A DNA stretch of 64,000 nucleotides from Microtetraspora niveoalba (GCF_001570405.1 NZ_BBYM01000005.1:1-64000); one strand, 5' to 3'; counted from the first letter of the stretch, positions 38,275-47,667 are shown. Program-made: numbers and translations. The notes: generated from the sequence alone by a model not told the origin.

Positions 38275-39174
38275 TCAGGCGGCGGTCGCCGCGCGCTGCA
38301 GCGCGTCCACGGCGGCCCTGATCGCGGGGCGGCGGGCGGCGTCGGTGCGCCACAGGGCGTAGATGCGCCGTTCGAGCCGGGGCACGACGGGGATCGCGCG
38401 CACGCCGTCGGGCAGCCGGCCGCGGCCCAGGCGGGGGATCAGGGCGCACCCGTGGCCCGCGGCGACGAACGCGAGCTGCGTGGGGTACTCGTCCGCCATG
38501 CAGACGATCTCGGGCTCCTTCTCCGCCGATCTGAGCAGGAACATCAGGAAGTCGTGGCAGACCGTGCCGGACGAGCTGCTGATCCAGTCCGCTCCCGGCA
38601 GGTCGGCCAGCTCGATCTCCCGCTTGTCCGCGAGCGGGTGGCCGGCCGGCACGACCACGTCCGCGATGTCGTCGAGCAGCGCCGCCCGCGACAACCCCTC
38701 GGGGATGGCCATCGGGCGGTTCAGCCAGTCCTGCACCACGGCGAGGTCGATCTCGCCCCGGGTCACCTCGCGGATCTGCCGCTCCGGCTCGCGCTCGTAG
38801 ACGACCAGGTCGAGGTCGGGGTGCTGCTTCTTGATCATCGCCAGCGCCCCGGGCATGATCCCCCGGGCCGCGGTCGGGAACGCGGCCATGACGAGCCGCC
38901 CGACCACGGTGCCGCGCAGCGCCTCGAAGTCGGCCTCCGCCGTCTCGACCAGGGCGAGGATCCGCTCCGCGTGGTCGGCGAGCAGCCCGGCCGCGTCGGT
39001 GAGCTTCACGCCGCGCCCGTTCCGCTCGACGAGGACCGCGCCGGTCTCGCGTTCGAGCTTGGCGAGCTGCTGCGAGATCGCCGACGGGGTCACCATCAGC
39101 GCGTCGGCCGCGGCGGCGACGGAACCGTAGACGGCCACCGCGTGCAGCGCCTTCAGCCGGTTCAGATCCAACAT
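38275..39174 (-). CDS. LysR-family transcriptional regulator
   Basis: 299-residue regulator. The N-terminal HTH is LNRLKALHAVAVYGSVAAAADALMVTPSAISQQLAKLERETGA-like (about 4-46). A two-lobed effector-binding domain from about 90 follows. Its target and ligand are not recognisable. It stops 22 bases before the phosphatase gene on the same strand and could be co-transcribed with it. Confidence 0.88.
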   Translation of the reverse strand: MLDLNRLKALHAVAVYGSVAAAADALMVTPSAISQQLAKLERETGAVLVERNGRGVKLTDAAGLLADHAERILALVETAEADFEALRGTVVGRLVMAAFPTAARGIMPGALAMIKKQHPDLDLVVYEREPERQIREVTRGEIDLAVVQDWLNRPMAIPEGLSRAALLDDIADVVVPAGHPLADKREIELADLPGADWISSSSGTVCHDFLMFLLRSAEKEPEIVCMADEYPTQLAFVAAGHGCALIPRLGRGRLPDGVRAIPVVPRLERRIYALWRTDAARRPAIRAAVDALQRAATAA

Positions 39175-39263
39175 GTAAGTGAGTCTAAACGGTGGACACG
39201 CGAAAAGCGCGCCATCGCTGAACTGTCGCGCGCGCCGGAACAGAGCGTCACGGCGTCACGGCC

Positions 39264-40553
39264 TCACAGCGTGGCGGCGGCGGCCTTGGCGGCGAGCGGA
39301 AGCGCCTCGACGACCCGCGTCAGCGCCTCCTCGTCGTGCGCGGCGGACAGGAACCACGCCTCGAACGCCGACGGCGGCAGATAGACCCCCTGGTCGAGCA
39401 TGCCGTGGAAGAACGCGCGGTACGCCTCGGCGCCCTGCGCCTTCGCCGACTCGAAGTCGGTGACCGGCCTGTCGGTGAAGAAGATCGAGAACAGGTTGCC
39501 CGCACGCTGCAACCGGTGCGGGACACCCTCGGCCGCCAGCGCGTCGGAGGCGGCCCCGCTCACGGTCCGGGCGGCCGCGTCCACCCGCTCGTACACGCTC
39601 GCGTCGCAGGCCCGCAGCGTCGCCAGGCCGGCCGCGGAGGCCAGCGGGTTTCCGGCGAGTGTCCCCGCCTGGTAGACCGGCCCCTCAGGCGCGAGCAGCG
39701 CCATCACGTCGGCCCGCCCGCCGAAGGCCGCGGCCGGCATCCCGCCGCCCATGACCTTGCCGAACGTCATGAGATCCGCGTCGACCGGGTCCAGGCCGTA
39801 CCAGCCGGAGGCGGAGACCCGGAAGCCGGTGAGCACCTCGTCGATGATCAGCAAGGCGCCGTACTGGGTGCAGAGCTCGCGCAGGCGCCGGTTGAAGCCG
39901 GGCGCCGGCGGGACCACGCCCATGTTGGCCGGGCACGCCTCGGTGATGACGCAGGCGATCTCGAACGTGCGGAACGCCTCCTCGACCGCCTCGACCGAGT
40001 TGTACGGCAGGACGATCGTGTCGGCGGCCGACGCGCCGGTCACGCCGGGCGTGTCCGGGAGGCCGAACGTGACCAGACCCGACCCGGCGGAGGCCAGCAG
40101 GGCGTCCACGTGGCCGTGGTAGCACCCGGCGAACTTGACCACCTTCGCCCGGCCGGTGAAGCCGCGCGCGAGCCGCACGGCCGACATGGTGGCCTCGGTG
40201 CCCGAGCTGACCAGCCGGACCTTCTCCACCGGCGCGACCCGGGAGACGATCTCCTCTGCCAGCAGCACCTCGCCCTCGGTGGCCGTCCCGAACGACAGGC
40301 CGCGGGCCAGCGCGCCCTCGACGGCCTCCATCACGGCCGGATGGCGGTGGCCGAGGATCATCGGCCCCCAGGAGCAGACGAGATCGACGTAGCGGTTGCC
40401 GTCCACGTCCGTGATGTACGGCCCCTGGCCGGAGGCCATGAATCTCGGCACTCCTCCGACCGCGCCGAACGCGCGCACCGGGGAGTTGACGCCACCGGGC
40501 ACGATCCGCCGCGCCCGCTCGAACAGTTCCGCTGACTTCTCCGTACGGCTCAC
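39264..40553 (-). CDS. hemL: Glutamate-1-semialdehyde 2,1-aminomutase
   Basis: 429-residue PLP enzyme that converts glutamate-1-semialdehyde to 5-aminolevulinate, the second step of the C5 haem pathway. Family blocks: [21 protein letters not shown]-type site (here [17 protein letters not shown]), [22 protein letters not shown] and the PLP lysine in [19 protein letters not shown]. The GTG at 40553 is preceded by GGGAGGC; an upstream open extension is not family-like. It works with hemA and hemB encoded nearby. Confidence 0.95.
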   Translation of the reverse strand: MSRTEKSAELFERARRIVPGGVNSPVRAFGAVGGVPRFMASGQGPYITDVDGNRYVDLVCSWGPMILGHRHPAVMEAVEGALARGLSFGTATEGEVLLAEEIVSRVAPVEKVRLVSSGTEATMSAVRLARGFTGRAKVVKFAGCYHGHVDALLASAGSGLVTFGLPDTPGVTGASAADTIVLPYNSVEAVEEAFRTFEIACVITEACPANMGVVPPAPGFNRRLRELCTQYGALLIIDEVLTGFRVSASGWYGLDPVDADLMTFGKVMGGGMPAAAFGGRADVMALLAPEGPVYQAGTLAGNPLASAAGLATLRACDASVYERVDAAARTVSGAASDALAAEGVPHRLQRAGNLFSIFFTDRPVTDFESAKAQGAEAYRAFFHGMLDQGVYLPPSAFEAWFLSAAHDEEALTRVVEALPLAAKAAAATL

Positions 40554-40627
40554 GCCTCCCAGCCTACGGGCGGGGCGAGGCGGCCCCTCACCCGCGGGGC
40601 TCCCGCCCGCGCGGCTCTCCCCCGGGC

Positions 40628-40697
40628 GAGTCACGCGCCGGGCCTCACTCGGGCGGTCTCACTCACCGGGTCTCACTCACCGGGCGTCACTCGCAGG
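40628..40697. repeat. Five-unit imperfect 14-bp tandem repeat
   Basis: Units of 14 bp run head to tail: GAGTCACGCGCCGG (40628), GCCTCACTCGGGCG (40642), GTCTCACTCACCGG (40656), an exact copy of the latter (40670) and GCGTCACTCGCAGG (40684). The core is TCAC(T/G)C. The last unit contains the stop codon of the prim-pol gene. Probably a recent slippage expansion; a regulatory role is possible since it lies just upstream of hemL. Confidence 0.75.
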
Positions 40698-41331
40698 CGT
40701 CGGCGAGCACGTCCAGGACGCGGAGCGGGTCGGGGAGGGGACGCCCGTCCGGGGGCCGCAGCCAGCTCACCACCGCGCCGGTCACCAGGGTCGAGGGAGG
40801 GGCGAGCACGTAGCTGTCGCGGCAGTGCCAGCGCAGGCCGGGCGAGGACTCGATCGTCGCCGGGTCGCAGTCGAGGTGGCAGGACCACCACTCGTCCTCG
40901 TCCTCGGGCGCGCCCCTCGTGGCGACATAGAAAAGGACCCGGTCGCCGTTCGCGGCGACCGGGCCCGTGTCCTGTCCGGTGGCGTCCATGACGGCCAGCG
41001 CCGCCGTTCCCGCCGTGGACGGTACGTCGAAGACGTCGAACACCCGGCCCGTGGGCAAGATCACGTTCGCGTCGGGGTTGAGCTCCCATCGGCGGGTGAG
41101 GAGGGCGGAGTCCACCGTCGCCTCCATCTGCCACGCCGGGGAAAGCGGGTGCGCGCCGGGGTCGGGACAGCCGACCCGGTCGCAGGAACACGCGCGCCCA
41201 CCCTCGCTGAGCGGGTGGGCGCCGAGACAGCTCGCCCAGCCGAGCTGGGCGTACTCAAGTACAGACGTGATCTTCCGTGGCTTTCGATGCGCACGCCGTT
41301 TCGTCCGGCGGGCCAGCGGTGCCCCCACCAT
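40687..41331 (-). CDS. Stand-alone bifunctional primase/polymerase (AEP) N-terminal-type protein
   Basis: 214-residue protein resembling the archaeo-eukaryotic primase-polymerase domain seen in actinomycete proteins annotated as bifunctional DNA primase/polymerase. A zinc-like cluster CSCDRVGC lies at 48-55 with nearby His (GAHPLS twice). An acidic strand VFDVFDVP at 97-104 fits the first catalytic motif (hhhDhD). WWSCHLDCDP follows later. No helicase domain is attached. AGGAG precedes the ATG at 41331. The role is unknown; it lies between hemB and hemL on the same strand. Confidence 0.65.
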   Translation of the reverse strand: MVGAPLARRTKRRAHRKPRKITSVLEYAQLGWASCLGAHPLSEGGRACSCDRVGCPDPGAHPLSPAWQMEATVDSALLTRRWELNPDANVILPTGRVFDVFDVPSTAGTAALAVMDATGQDTGPVAANGDRVLFYVATRGAPEDEDEWWSCHLDCDPATIESSPGLRWHCRDSYVLAPPSTLVTGAVVSWLRPPDGRPLPDPLRVLDVLADACE

Positions 41332-41422
41332 CGTGCTCCTCCCCCACGGATGCTCTTTTGCTGTACCTGATAATGCCCTTTACGGATCAGCGCGTGCCGC
41401 GCCACCCCCCGGCGAAGCCGCG

Positions 41423-42412
41423 CTACGCCCGCAGGCGGCGCGCTACCTCGGTGGCCCAGTAGGTCAGGATCATGTCGGCGCCGGCCCTGCGGATGCCGAC
41501 CAGCGACTCCATGATCATCCGCTCGCGGTCGATCCAGCCGTTCGCCGCCGCCGCCTCGATCATGGCGTACTCGCCGCTGACCTGGTAGGCCGCCACCGGC
41601 ACCTCGACCAGGTCGCGCACCTGCCGCAGGATGTCCAGGTACGGCAGCGCGGGCTTGACCATCACCGCGTCCGCGCCCTCGGCGAGGTCGAGCCGCACCT
41701 CGCGCAGCGCCTCGCCGACGGGGCCGCCCGGGTCCTGCTGGTACGCGCTGCGATCCCCGAACTGCGGCGCGCACTCGGCGGCGTCGCGGAACGGCCCGTA
41801 GAACGCCGAGGCGTACTTGGCCGAGTAGGCGAGGATCGGGACGTCGGCGAAGCCGTCGGCGTCCAGGGCCCGGCGGATCGCGGCGACCTGGCCGTCCATC
41901 ATGCCGCTCGGAGCGATCATGCGCGACCCGGCCCGCGCCTGCGCGACCGCCGCCGACGCGTACCGCTCCAGCGTGGCGTCGTTGTCCACCTCGCCCGCGT
42001 CGGTCAGCAGGCCGCAGTGGCCGTGGTCGGTGTACTCGTCGAGGCAGGTGTCGGACATGAGGACCAGCGCGTCGCCGACCTCGGAGGCGAGGTCGGCGAG
42101 GGCGAGCTGCACGATGCCCCGGGGGTCGTCGGCCCCCGAACCGCGCGCGTCCTTGTGGAGGGGGATGCCGAACAGTATGACGCCGCCGACCCCGGCCTCC
42201 GCCGCCTCGTGGACGGCCTTGCGCAGCGAGTCGCGCGTGTGCTGGACGACCCCCGGCATGGACGCCACGGGCTGCGGGTCGGCGATGCCCTCCTTGACGA
42301 ACACGGGCAGGATCAGGTCGGCCGGGTGCAGGCGCGTCCCGGCGACCAGGCGGCGCATCGACGCGGTACGGCGCAGCCGTCGCGGCCGCGCCACCGGAAA
42401 TTCAGCGTTCAC
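41423..42412 (-). CDS. hemB: Porphobilinogen synthase (5-aminolevulinate dehydratase)
   Basis: 329-residue enzyme condensing two 5-aminolevulinates to porphobilinogen. Active-site lysines lie in ILAYSAKYASAFYGPFR and ADAVMVKPALPYLDIL. The metal-binding loop MSDTCLDEYTDHGHCGLL is the Cys-containing zinc type. The GTG at 42412 has GGAGA at suitable spacing; an upstream GTG (42427) overlaps that site. It follows hemD by 84 bases. Confidence 0.95.
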   Translation of the reverse strand: MNAEFPVARPRRLRRTASMRRLVAGTRLHPADLILPVFVKEGIADPQPVASMPGVVQHTRDSLRKAVHEAAEAGVGGVILFGIPLHKDARGSGADDPRGIVQLALADLASEVGDALVLMSDTCLDEYTDHGHCGLLTDAGEVDNDATLERYASAAVAQARAGSRMIAPSGMMDGQVAAIRRALDADGFADVPILAYSAKYASAFYGPFRDAAECAPQFGDRSAYQQDPGGPVGEALREVRLDLAEGADAVMVKPALPYLDILRQVRDLVEVPVAAYQVSGEYAMIEAAAANGWIDRERMIMESLVGIRRAGADMILTYWATEVARRLRA

Positions 42413-42496
42413 GATCGTCTTCTCCACTCGGACTGGACAGGCCCCCGGACCGCCCCGGCGCGCTTCGCCCGTACCGCGCGCCGGGGCCCGGTGACG

Positions 42497-44086
42497 TCAC
42501 TTGAAGCGCCGGCGCGCCCCCCTGCGGTTCTGGGAGGGCCGGCGCGGCATCTCGCCGGCCGAGATGGCCGCGTGCCGCTGCTTGGCACCGTACTCCGCCA
42601 GGGCGGACGCGAGCGCGGAGGCGGACGGCCTGTCGGCCATCACGTCCACCCGCAGCCCGAACTCCTCGGCGGTCTTGGCCGTCTGCGGCCCGATCACGGC
42701 GATCACCGTCACGTTGTGCGGCTTGCCGGCGATGCCGACGAGGTTGCGCACCGTGGACGACGAGGTGAACAGCACCGCGTCGAAGCCACCGCCCTTGATC
42801 GCCTCGCGGATCGGGGCGGGCGGCGGCGCGGCGCGCACCGTCCGGTACGCCGTCACGTCGTCGCACTCCCAGCCCAGCTCGGTCAGGCCAGCGACCAGAG
42901 CCTCGGTCGCGATGTCGGCCCGCGGCAGCAGGACGCGGTTGATCGGGTCGAGCATCGAGTCGTACGGCGGCCACTCCGCGAGCAGCCCCTCCGACGACTG
43001 TTCGCCGGTCGGGACCAGGTCGGGCTTCACGCCGAACTCGACGAGGGCGCGGGACGTCGCCCCGCCGACGGCGGCCACCTTGAGCCCGGCGAACGCCCGC
43101 GCGTCCAGGCCGTACTCCTCGAACTTCTCGCGCACCGCCTTGACGGCGTTGGCGCTGGTGAACGCGACCCACTCGTAGCGGCCGGTGACCAGGCCCTTGA
43201 TGGCGCGGTCCATCTGCTGCGGCGTACGTGGCGGCTCGACGGAGATCGTCGGCACCTCCTCGGGCACCGCGCCGTACGAGCGGAGCTGCTCGGACAGCCC
43301 CTCGGCCTGCTCCTTGGTGCGCGGCACCAGGACCCGCCAGCCGAACAGCGGCTTGGTCTCGAACCACGAGAGGCGGTCGCGCATGCCGACGGCGTCGCCG
43401 ACGACGATCAGCGCGGGCTCGGTCATGCCCGCGTGCTTGAGGTCGGGGCCGATGCGGCCGAGCGACGACACGACGGTGAACTGCTCCGTGGTGGTGCCCT
43501 CGCTCGTCACCGCGACCGGGGTGGTGTCCGGCTTGCCCGCGGCGATCAGCGCCTTGGCGATCGGGACGGCGTCCGCGACGCCGTTGTAGATCACGAGAGT
43601 GCCCTCGCACCCGGCGTGCCGCGACCAGTCGTCCACCTGGGCGGCGTCGACGATGCGGAACTCGGGCACGGCCACCGCCGGCGGGATGCCGGCGTAGGTC
43701 AGCACGGCCGTCGCCGGCGGGACCCCGGGCACGATCTCGAAGTCCACGTCGGCCTTGGCGCAGGCCGCGACCTCCTCGGTGACCGAGGAGAAGAACGACG
43801 GGTCGCCGGGGCACACCCGTACGACGGTGCGCCCCGCCTTGGCGTCCTGCAGCGTCTTCAGCGAGATCGAGTTCTCGGCGGCCTCGGCGGTGACGTCCAC
43901 CACCTCGACGTCCTTACGGCAGTGCCGCAGCAGCGGGGCGTACGCCTGCTGGTCGAGCACGACGACGTCGGCCCTGGACAGCAGGTCGGCGCCACGCAAT
44001 GTGAGCAGGTTCTCGTCACCGGGGCCGGCGCCGACGAAGGCGACGAAACCCGATCGGGGCTCTGGAACGGTATTCGTGGGGCTCAA
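42497..44086 (-). CDS. hemD: Fused uroporphyrinogen-III C-methyltransferase / uroporphyrinogen-III synthase
   Basis: 529-residue fusion. Residues about 14-255 are a SAM-dependent tetrapyrrole methylase (VAFVGAGPGDENLLTLRGADLL, VVRVCPGDPSFFSS and ALIVVGDAVGMRDRLSWF), giving precorrin-2/sirohydrochlorin precursors. Residues about 265-505 are uroporphyrinogen-III synthase (RVLVPRTKEQAEGLSEQL, WVAFTSANAVKAV, VAAVGGATSRAL). The C terminus is a basic tail (PRRPSQNRRGARRRF). It overlaps hemC by four bases. It feeds both haem and sirohaem/cobalamin branches. Confidence 0.94.
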   Translation of the reverse strand: MSPTNTVPEPRSGFVAFVGAGPGDENLLTLRGADLLSRADVVVLDQQAYAPLLRHCRKDVEVVDVTAEAAENSISLKTLQDAKAGRTVVRVCPGDPSFFSSVTEEVAACAKADVDFEIVPGVPPATAVLTYAGIPPAVAVPEFRIVDAAQVDDWSRHAGCEGTLVIYNGVADAVPIAKALIAAGKPDTTPVAVTSEGTTTEQFTVVSSLGRIGPDLKHAGMTEPALIVVGDAVGMRDRLSWFETKPLFGWRVLVPRTKEQAEGLSEQLRSYGAVPEEVPTISVEPPRTPQQMDRAIKGLVTGRYEWVAFTSANAVKAVREKFEEYGLDARAFAGLKVAAVGGATSRALVEFGVKPDLVPTGEQSSEGLLAEWPPYDSMLDPINRVLLPRADIATEALVAGLTELGWECDDVTAYRTVRAAPPPAPIREAIKGGGFDAVLFTSSSTVRNLVGIAGKPHNVTVIAVIGPQTAKTAEEFGLRVDVMADRPSASALASALAEYGAKQRHAAISAGEMPRRPSQNRRGARRRFK

Positions 44087-44994
44087 TGGGCCTGCTCCCC
44101 CATCAACGTGCCGGCCCCCTCGGCGATCATGGCGGCCGCGAGATCACGGCCGAGGTCCATGGCCGCCAGACGGGGTCCGGAGGTGGACTTGCGCACTGAC
44201 CGGACACCGTCGATGGCGACGACGGTCGCGGTCAGGTTGAGAATGTGCCCGTCATCGGAGGCGAACGCACCTACCGGCGCCGCACAACCGGCTTCGAGGG
44301 CGGAAAGCACCGCGCGTTCGGCGGTAACCGCCGTGCGGGTTCGCGGGTCGTCGAGGACGCCCAGCAACTCGATCAGGTCGGCGCGGTCGGCCGGGCACTC
44401 GACGGCGAGCGCACCCTGGCCGGGCGCCGGAAGCAGCTCGTCGACCTCGAAGATCTGCGAGATCTCGCCGTCGCGGCCCAAGCGGCGCAGGCCGGCGGTG
44501 GCCAGCACGACGGCGTCCAGCTCACCGGCGGCGATCTTGCCGATCCGCGTGGGCGCGTTTCCCCTGATCGGGACGTATTGGAGATCCGGCCGCAGGGCGC
44601 GGAGCTGCGCGACGCGGCGCGGCGATCCGGTGCCCACCCGGGCGCCGGGCGCCAGGTCGGCCAGCTTGGCGGAGCTCACCAGCGCGTCGCGCGGGTCGTC
44701 GCGCAGCGCCGTGGCGACGAGCGTGATCCGCGGGTCGTCGGCCGTCGGGAGGTCCTTGAGCGAGTGGACGGCGAAGTCGATCTCGCCGTCGATCAGCTTG
44801 TTGCGCAGCTCGCTGACGAACACGCCGGTGCCGCCGAGCTGGGTGAGGTTGGCCCGGCTGACGTCGCCGAACGTGGTGACGCCGACCAGCTCCACCTCGC
44901 GCCCGGTCAGCTCGGTGAGGCGCCTCGCCACCAGACCCGACTGGGTGGTGGCCAGCTCGCTCTTGCGGGTGCCCAGCCTCAGGGGGGCGGTCAT
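44083..44994 (-). CDS. hemC: Hydroxymethylbilane synthase
   Basis: 303-residue porphobilinogen deaminase that builds the linear tetrapyrrole. The N-terminal RLGTRKSELATTQSGLVARRL and HSLKDLP (about 77-83) are characteristic. The dipyrromethane-cofactor Cys is C237 in LSALEAGCAAPVGAFA. It overlaps hemA by four bases and hemD by four bases in the rex-hemACD operon. Confidence 0.96.
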   Translation of the reverse strand: MTAPLRLGTRKSELATTQSGLVARRLTELTGREVELVGVTTFGDVSRANLTQLGGTGVFVSELRNKLIDGEIDFAVHSLKDLPTADDPRITLVATALRDDPRDALVSSAKLADLAPGARVGTGSPRRVAQLRALRPDLQYVPIRGNAPTRIGKIAAGELDAVVLATAGLRRLGRDGEISQIFEVDELLPAPGQGALAVECPADRADLIELLGVLDDPRTRTAVTAERAVLSALEAGCAAPVGAFASDDGHILNLTATVVAIDGVRSVRKSTSGPRLAAMDLGRDLAAAMIAEGAGTLMGEQAH

Positions 44995-46298
44995 GGCTCG
45001 ACCTCCATCCGCGACACGGCCTCGGGCTTCTGCGGGTCCAGGTTGAACAGCTCGCGGAGCGCCTCCGCGTACTGGTCGCCGCCGGGCGAGGAGGCCAGTC
45101 GCTTCACACGTACGGTGGGCTCGTGGAGCAGCTTGTCCACGACCCTTCTGACAGTCTGCGCCACCTCGTCGCGCAGGCGTCCCTCCAGCTCGGGGACGCG
45201 GGAGATCAGCCGGCCCATCTCGGAGTCGACCACCTCGGCAGCCTTGCTGCGCAGCGCCACCACCGTGGGCGTCACCCGTGCCGCGCGCTCGGCCTCCAGG
45301 TAGGCGGCCACCTCCTCGGTGACGATCGCCTGGACCGCCGCGATGGCCTCGGCCCGGCCGCCGTCGCCGATGTCGTCGGCGACGCCCGCCTGCTGCATGG
45401 ACTCGAGGTCGACCAGCGTCACGCCGGGCAGCGCCCGTACGGCGGGGTCGACGTCGTGCGGCAGGGCCAGGTCGAGCAGGAAGAGGTCACGGCCGCGGCC
45501 GGTCGCGCCGGCGACCGTCTCGGGCGTGATCAGGCATGTCCCGGCGCCGGTGCACGAGATGACGATGTCCGCCTCCGCGATCTCGGCGGCGATCTCGTCG
45601 AGCCGCACCGCGCGCCCGGCGACCGACTCGGCCAGCCGTACGGCGCGCTCGTAGGTGCGGTTGGCGATGACGATCTCGGTCACGCCGGAGCGGGCGAGGG
45701 TCGCCGCCGAAAGCGCGCTCATCGAGCCCGCGCCGACGACCAGGGCGCGCTTCCCGGCGATCGGGCCGACCTCGCGCTCGGCGAGGGTCAGGCCGACCCC
45801 GACGAGCGACGCGCCCGCGCGGTCGATGGCGGTGTCGGCGTGCGCGCGCTTGCCGACCCGCAGGGCCTGCTGGAGGAGCTCGTTGAGTACGGACCCCACG
45901 GTGCCCTGGTCCTGCGCGAGCTTGAGCGCGACCCGGATCTGGCCGAGGATCTGCCCCTCGCCGACGACCATCGAGTCGAGACCGCAGGCCACCGAGAACA
46001 GGTGGTGCACCGCGCGGTCCTCGTACTGCACGTAGAGGTGCGGGGTGAGCCGCTCCTGGGGGATGCCGCAGTGCGTCGCGAGCAGGTCGGTCACGGCCGT
46101 CACCGCGCCGTGGAAGCGGTCCACGTCCGCGTAGACCTCGACGCGGTTGCAGGTGGAGACGACCATCGCCTCGGAGACGGTGGGCTCGCGGCGCACGTCG
46201 AGGAGCAGCTTGGCGAGCGCGTCGCCGGTCACGGAGACACGCTCGAGGAGGGCCACCGGAGCCGTGCGGTGGCTGAGACCCACGACGAGGATGCTCAT
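44991..46298 (-). CDS. hemA: Glutamyl-tRNA reductase
   Basis: 435-residue first enzyme of the C5 haem pathway; reduces glutamyl-tRNA to glutamate-1-semialdehyde with NADPH. The catalytic Cys is in MVVSTCNRVEVYA (about 50), GVGLTLAEREVGPIAGKRALVVGAGSMS-like NADPH fold at about 170-200, and a dimerisation helix near the C terminus. Start at 46298 overlaps the rex stop (ATGA). Second gene of the rex operon, so flux into haem is tied to redox state. Confidence 0.95.
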   Translation of the reverse strand: MSILVVGLSHRTAPVALLERVSVTGDALAKLLLDVRREPTVSEAMVVSTCNRVEVYADVDRFHGAVTAVTDLLATHCGIPQERLTPHLYVQYEDRAVHHLFSVACGLDSMVVGEGQILGQIRVALKLAQDQGTVGSVLNELLQQALRVGKRAHADTAIDRAGASLVGVGLTLAEREVGPIAGKRALVVGAGSMSALSAATLARSGVTEIVIANRTYERAVRLAESVAGRAVRLDEIAAEIAEADIVISCTGAGTCLITPETVAGATGRGRDLFLLDLALPHDVDPAVRALPGVTLVDLESMQQAGVADDIGDGGRAEAIAAVQAIVTEEVAAYLEAERAARVTPTVVALRSKAAEVVDSEMGRLISRVPELEGRLRDEVAQTVRRVVDKLLHEPTVRVKRLASSPGGDQYAEALRELFNLDPQKPEAVSRMEVEP

Positions 46299-47032
46299 TG
46301 GCTCGCCTCGCCCAGCGCCGCCCCGCGCTCGCTCACTACGACCACCCCATCGGGCCACTCATCGCCCATCATGGGCCCCCCAGTCGCCTTACGCTGCTCG
46401 TGGAACGCAAGAATCTGCAGTTCAATGGACAAATCGACTTTACGGACATCGACACCGTCCGGCACCGTCAGCACCACGGGGGCGAAGTTCAGGATGCTGG
46501 TGACCCCCGCGGCGATGACGCGGTCGCAAACCTGCTGCGCCGCCGTCGCCGGCGTCGCGATCACCACTATGGACACCCCGCGCTTCCTGATCACTGACTC
46601 GAGCCCGTCGGCATGTTCCACCACGAGCCCGGCGATCCGCTCGCCCACCACGGCCGGATCGGCGTCGAAGAGGCCCGCGACCCGGAAGCCGCGGGAGACG
46701 AACCCTCCGTAGTTCGCGAGCGCTCGCCCGAGGTTACCCACCCCCACGATGGCGACGGCCCAATCCTGGGTGAGACCTAGCTCACGGGAGATCTGGTAGA
46801 TCAGGTACTGGACGTCGTACCCCACCCCCCGCGTGCCGTACGAGCCGAGGTGGGAGAGGTCCTTGCGGAGCTTCGCCGAGTTCACCCCGGCCGCGACCGC
46901 GAGGTCCTCCGAGCTCACCGTGGCGGTGCCACGCTCGGCCAGCCCGTTCAAGGCACGCAGATAGAGCGGCAGTCTCGCGACCGTCGCATCGGGAATGCCA
47001 CGCTCACGCGCTTGAGGGATACGGCGGGTCAC
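46295..47032 (-). CDS. rex: Redox-sensing repressor Rex
   Basis: 245-residue repressor that releases DNA when NADH/NAD+ rises. Winged helix: GIPDATVARLPLYLRAL then GVNSAKLRKDLSHLGSYGTRGVGYDV. The NAD(H) Rossmann fold has AIVGVGNLGRALANYGGF, and QILAFHEQRKA lies near the end. The GTG at 47032 is chosen because GGAG lies nine bases before it and homologues start near here. A longer frame to 47140 would begin inside the Rex operator. It heads the rex-hemA-hemC-hemD operon and probably represses itself. Confidence 0.94.
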   Translation of the reverse strand: MTRRIPQARERGIPDATVARLPLYLRALNGLAERGTATVSSEDLAVAAGVNSAKLRKDLSHLGSYGTRGVGYDVQYLIYQISRELGLTQDWAVAIVGVGNLGRALANYGGFVSRGFRVAGLFDADPAVVGERIAGLVVEHADGLESVIRKRGVSIVVIATPATAAQQVCDRVIAAGVTSILNFAPVVLTVPDGVDVRKVDLSIELQILAFHEQRKATGGPMMGDEWPDGVVVVSERGAALGEASQ

Positions 47033-47125
47033 TTGCCGGTGCTCCAGGGGGACGGACAGCCGGAGATCGTCCCCGACCGTACGAGTGGATGTAACCGATT
47101 TCGCGTTCCTACAGGTTAGTGCCTT

Positions 47126-47141
47126 TGTGAAGCGATGCACA
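47126..47141. promoter_or_regulatory. Rex-like operator upstream of rex
   Basis: TGTGAAGCGATGCACA, with TT/AA flanks (47124-47143), differs from TGTGAACNNNTTCACA at two fixed bases. It lies about 95 bases before the rex start, where autoregulation of rex-hemACD is known in Streptomyces. The divergent glutaredoxin gene (start 47289) could also be affected. Confidence 0.8.
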
Positions 47142-47288
47142 AAGTAGGTGCCGGTTCACTGTCCCAAACCGCGTGCCCAGTCTCCAACTCGCCCCTGACC
47201 GTGCGGCCGCTTTGTCACGTCTTCGTCACGCGACCGTACGGGCACGGCGTGGCGGAGGACCGAGGAGAGCGCCGAATAGGCTGGCGTC

Positions 47289-47537
47289 ATGGCACCCCGC
47301 GAGCATCGGATCACCCTCCTCGGCAAACCCGGCTGTCACCTCTGCGACGACGCCCGCGCCGTCATCGAGCGCGTGGCCGCCGATCTGGGCGTGCCGTGGG
47401 AGGAGCGGGACATCACCGCCTCCGAGGAAGATCACGCCAAATACTGGGAGATGATCCCCGTCACCCTGATCGACGGCGTCCAGCACGACTTCTGGCGCGT
47501 GGACGAGGCCCGCCTCCGTGCCGCGCTGACCGCCTGA
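47289..47537 (+). CDS. Glutaredoxin-family protein
   Basis: 82-residue thioredoxin-fold protein with the redox pair C16/C19 (KPGCHLCDDARAV). The rest, including IPVTLIDGVQHDFWRVDE with the cis-Pro, matches the small DUF836/glutaredoxin-like proteins next to hemA in many actinobacteria (Rv0508 in mycobacteria). Its partner is unknown. It is divergent from rex. Confidence 0.88.
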   Translation: MAPREHRITLLGKPGCHLCDDARAVIERVAADLGVPWEERDITASEEDHAKYWEMIPVTLIDGVQHDFWRVDEARLRAALTA

Positions 47538-47545
47538 CGCTCGCG

Positions 47546-47563
47546 GCGGCGTCTGGTCGCCGC
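47546..47563. terminator. Hairpin just after the glutaredoxin gene
   Basis: GCGGCG (47546-47551) pairs with CGCCGC (47558-47563) around TCTGGT, eight bases after the stop. The stem is short but well placed between convergent genes. Confidence 0.4.
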
Positions 47564-47667
47564 GCCTCCGGCACGACCGCTCGGGGCGCTCCTCGGGCGA
47601 CTCCCGCCGCCGTCGCTCGGAGTCGCCTCGCTCCCCGCTCGCTCCTCAGCCGGTTCCCCGCCGCCCC

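Noticed and set aside
40628-40697. Possible CRISPR array
   Set aside because: The repeats are 14 bp, head to tail and without spacers; a simple tandem repeat.
40967-45046. 1359-codon plus-strand frame across hemB, hemD and hemC
   Set aside because: Antisense shadow of three well-recognised haem genes.
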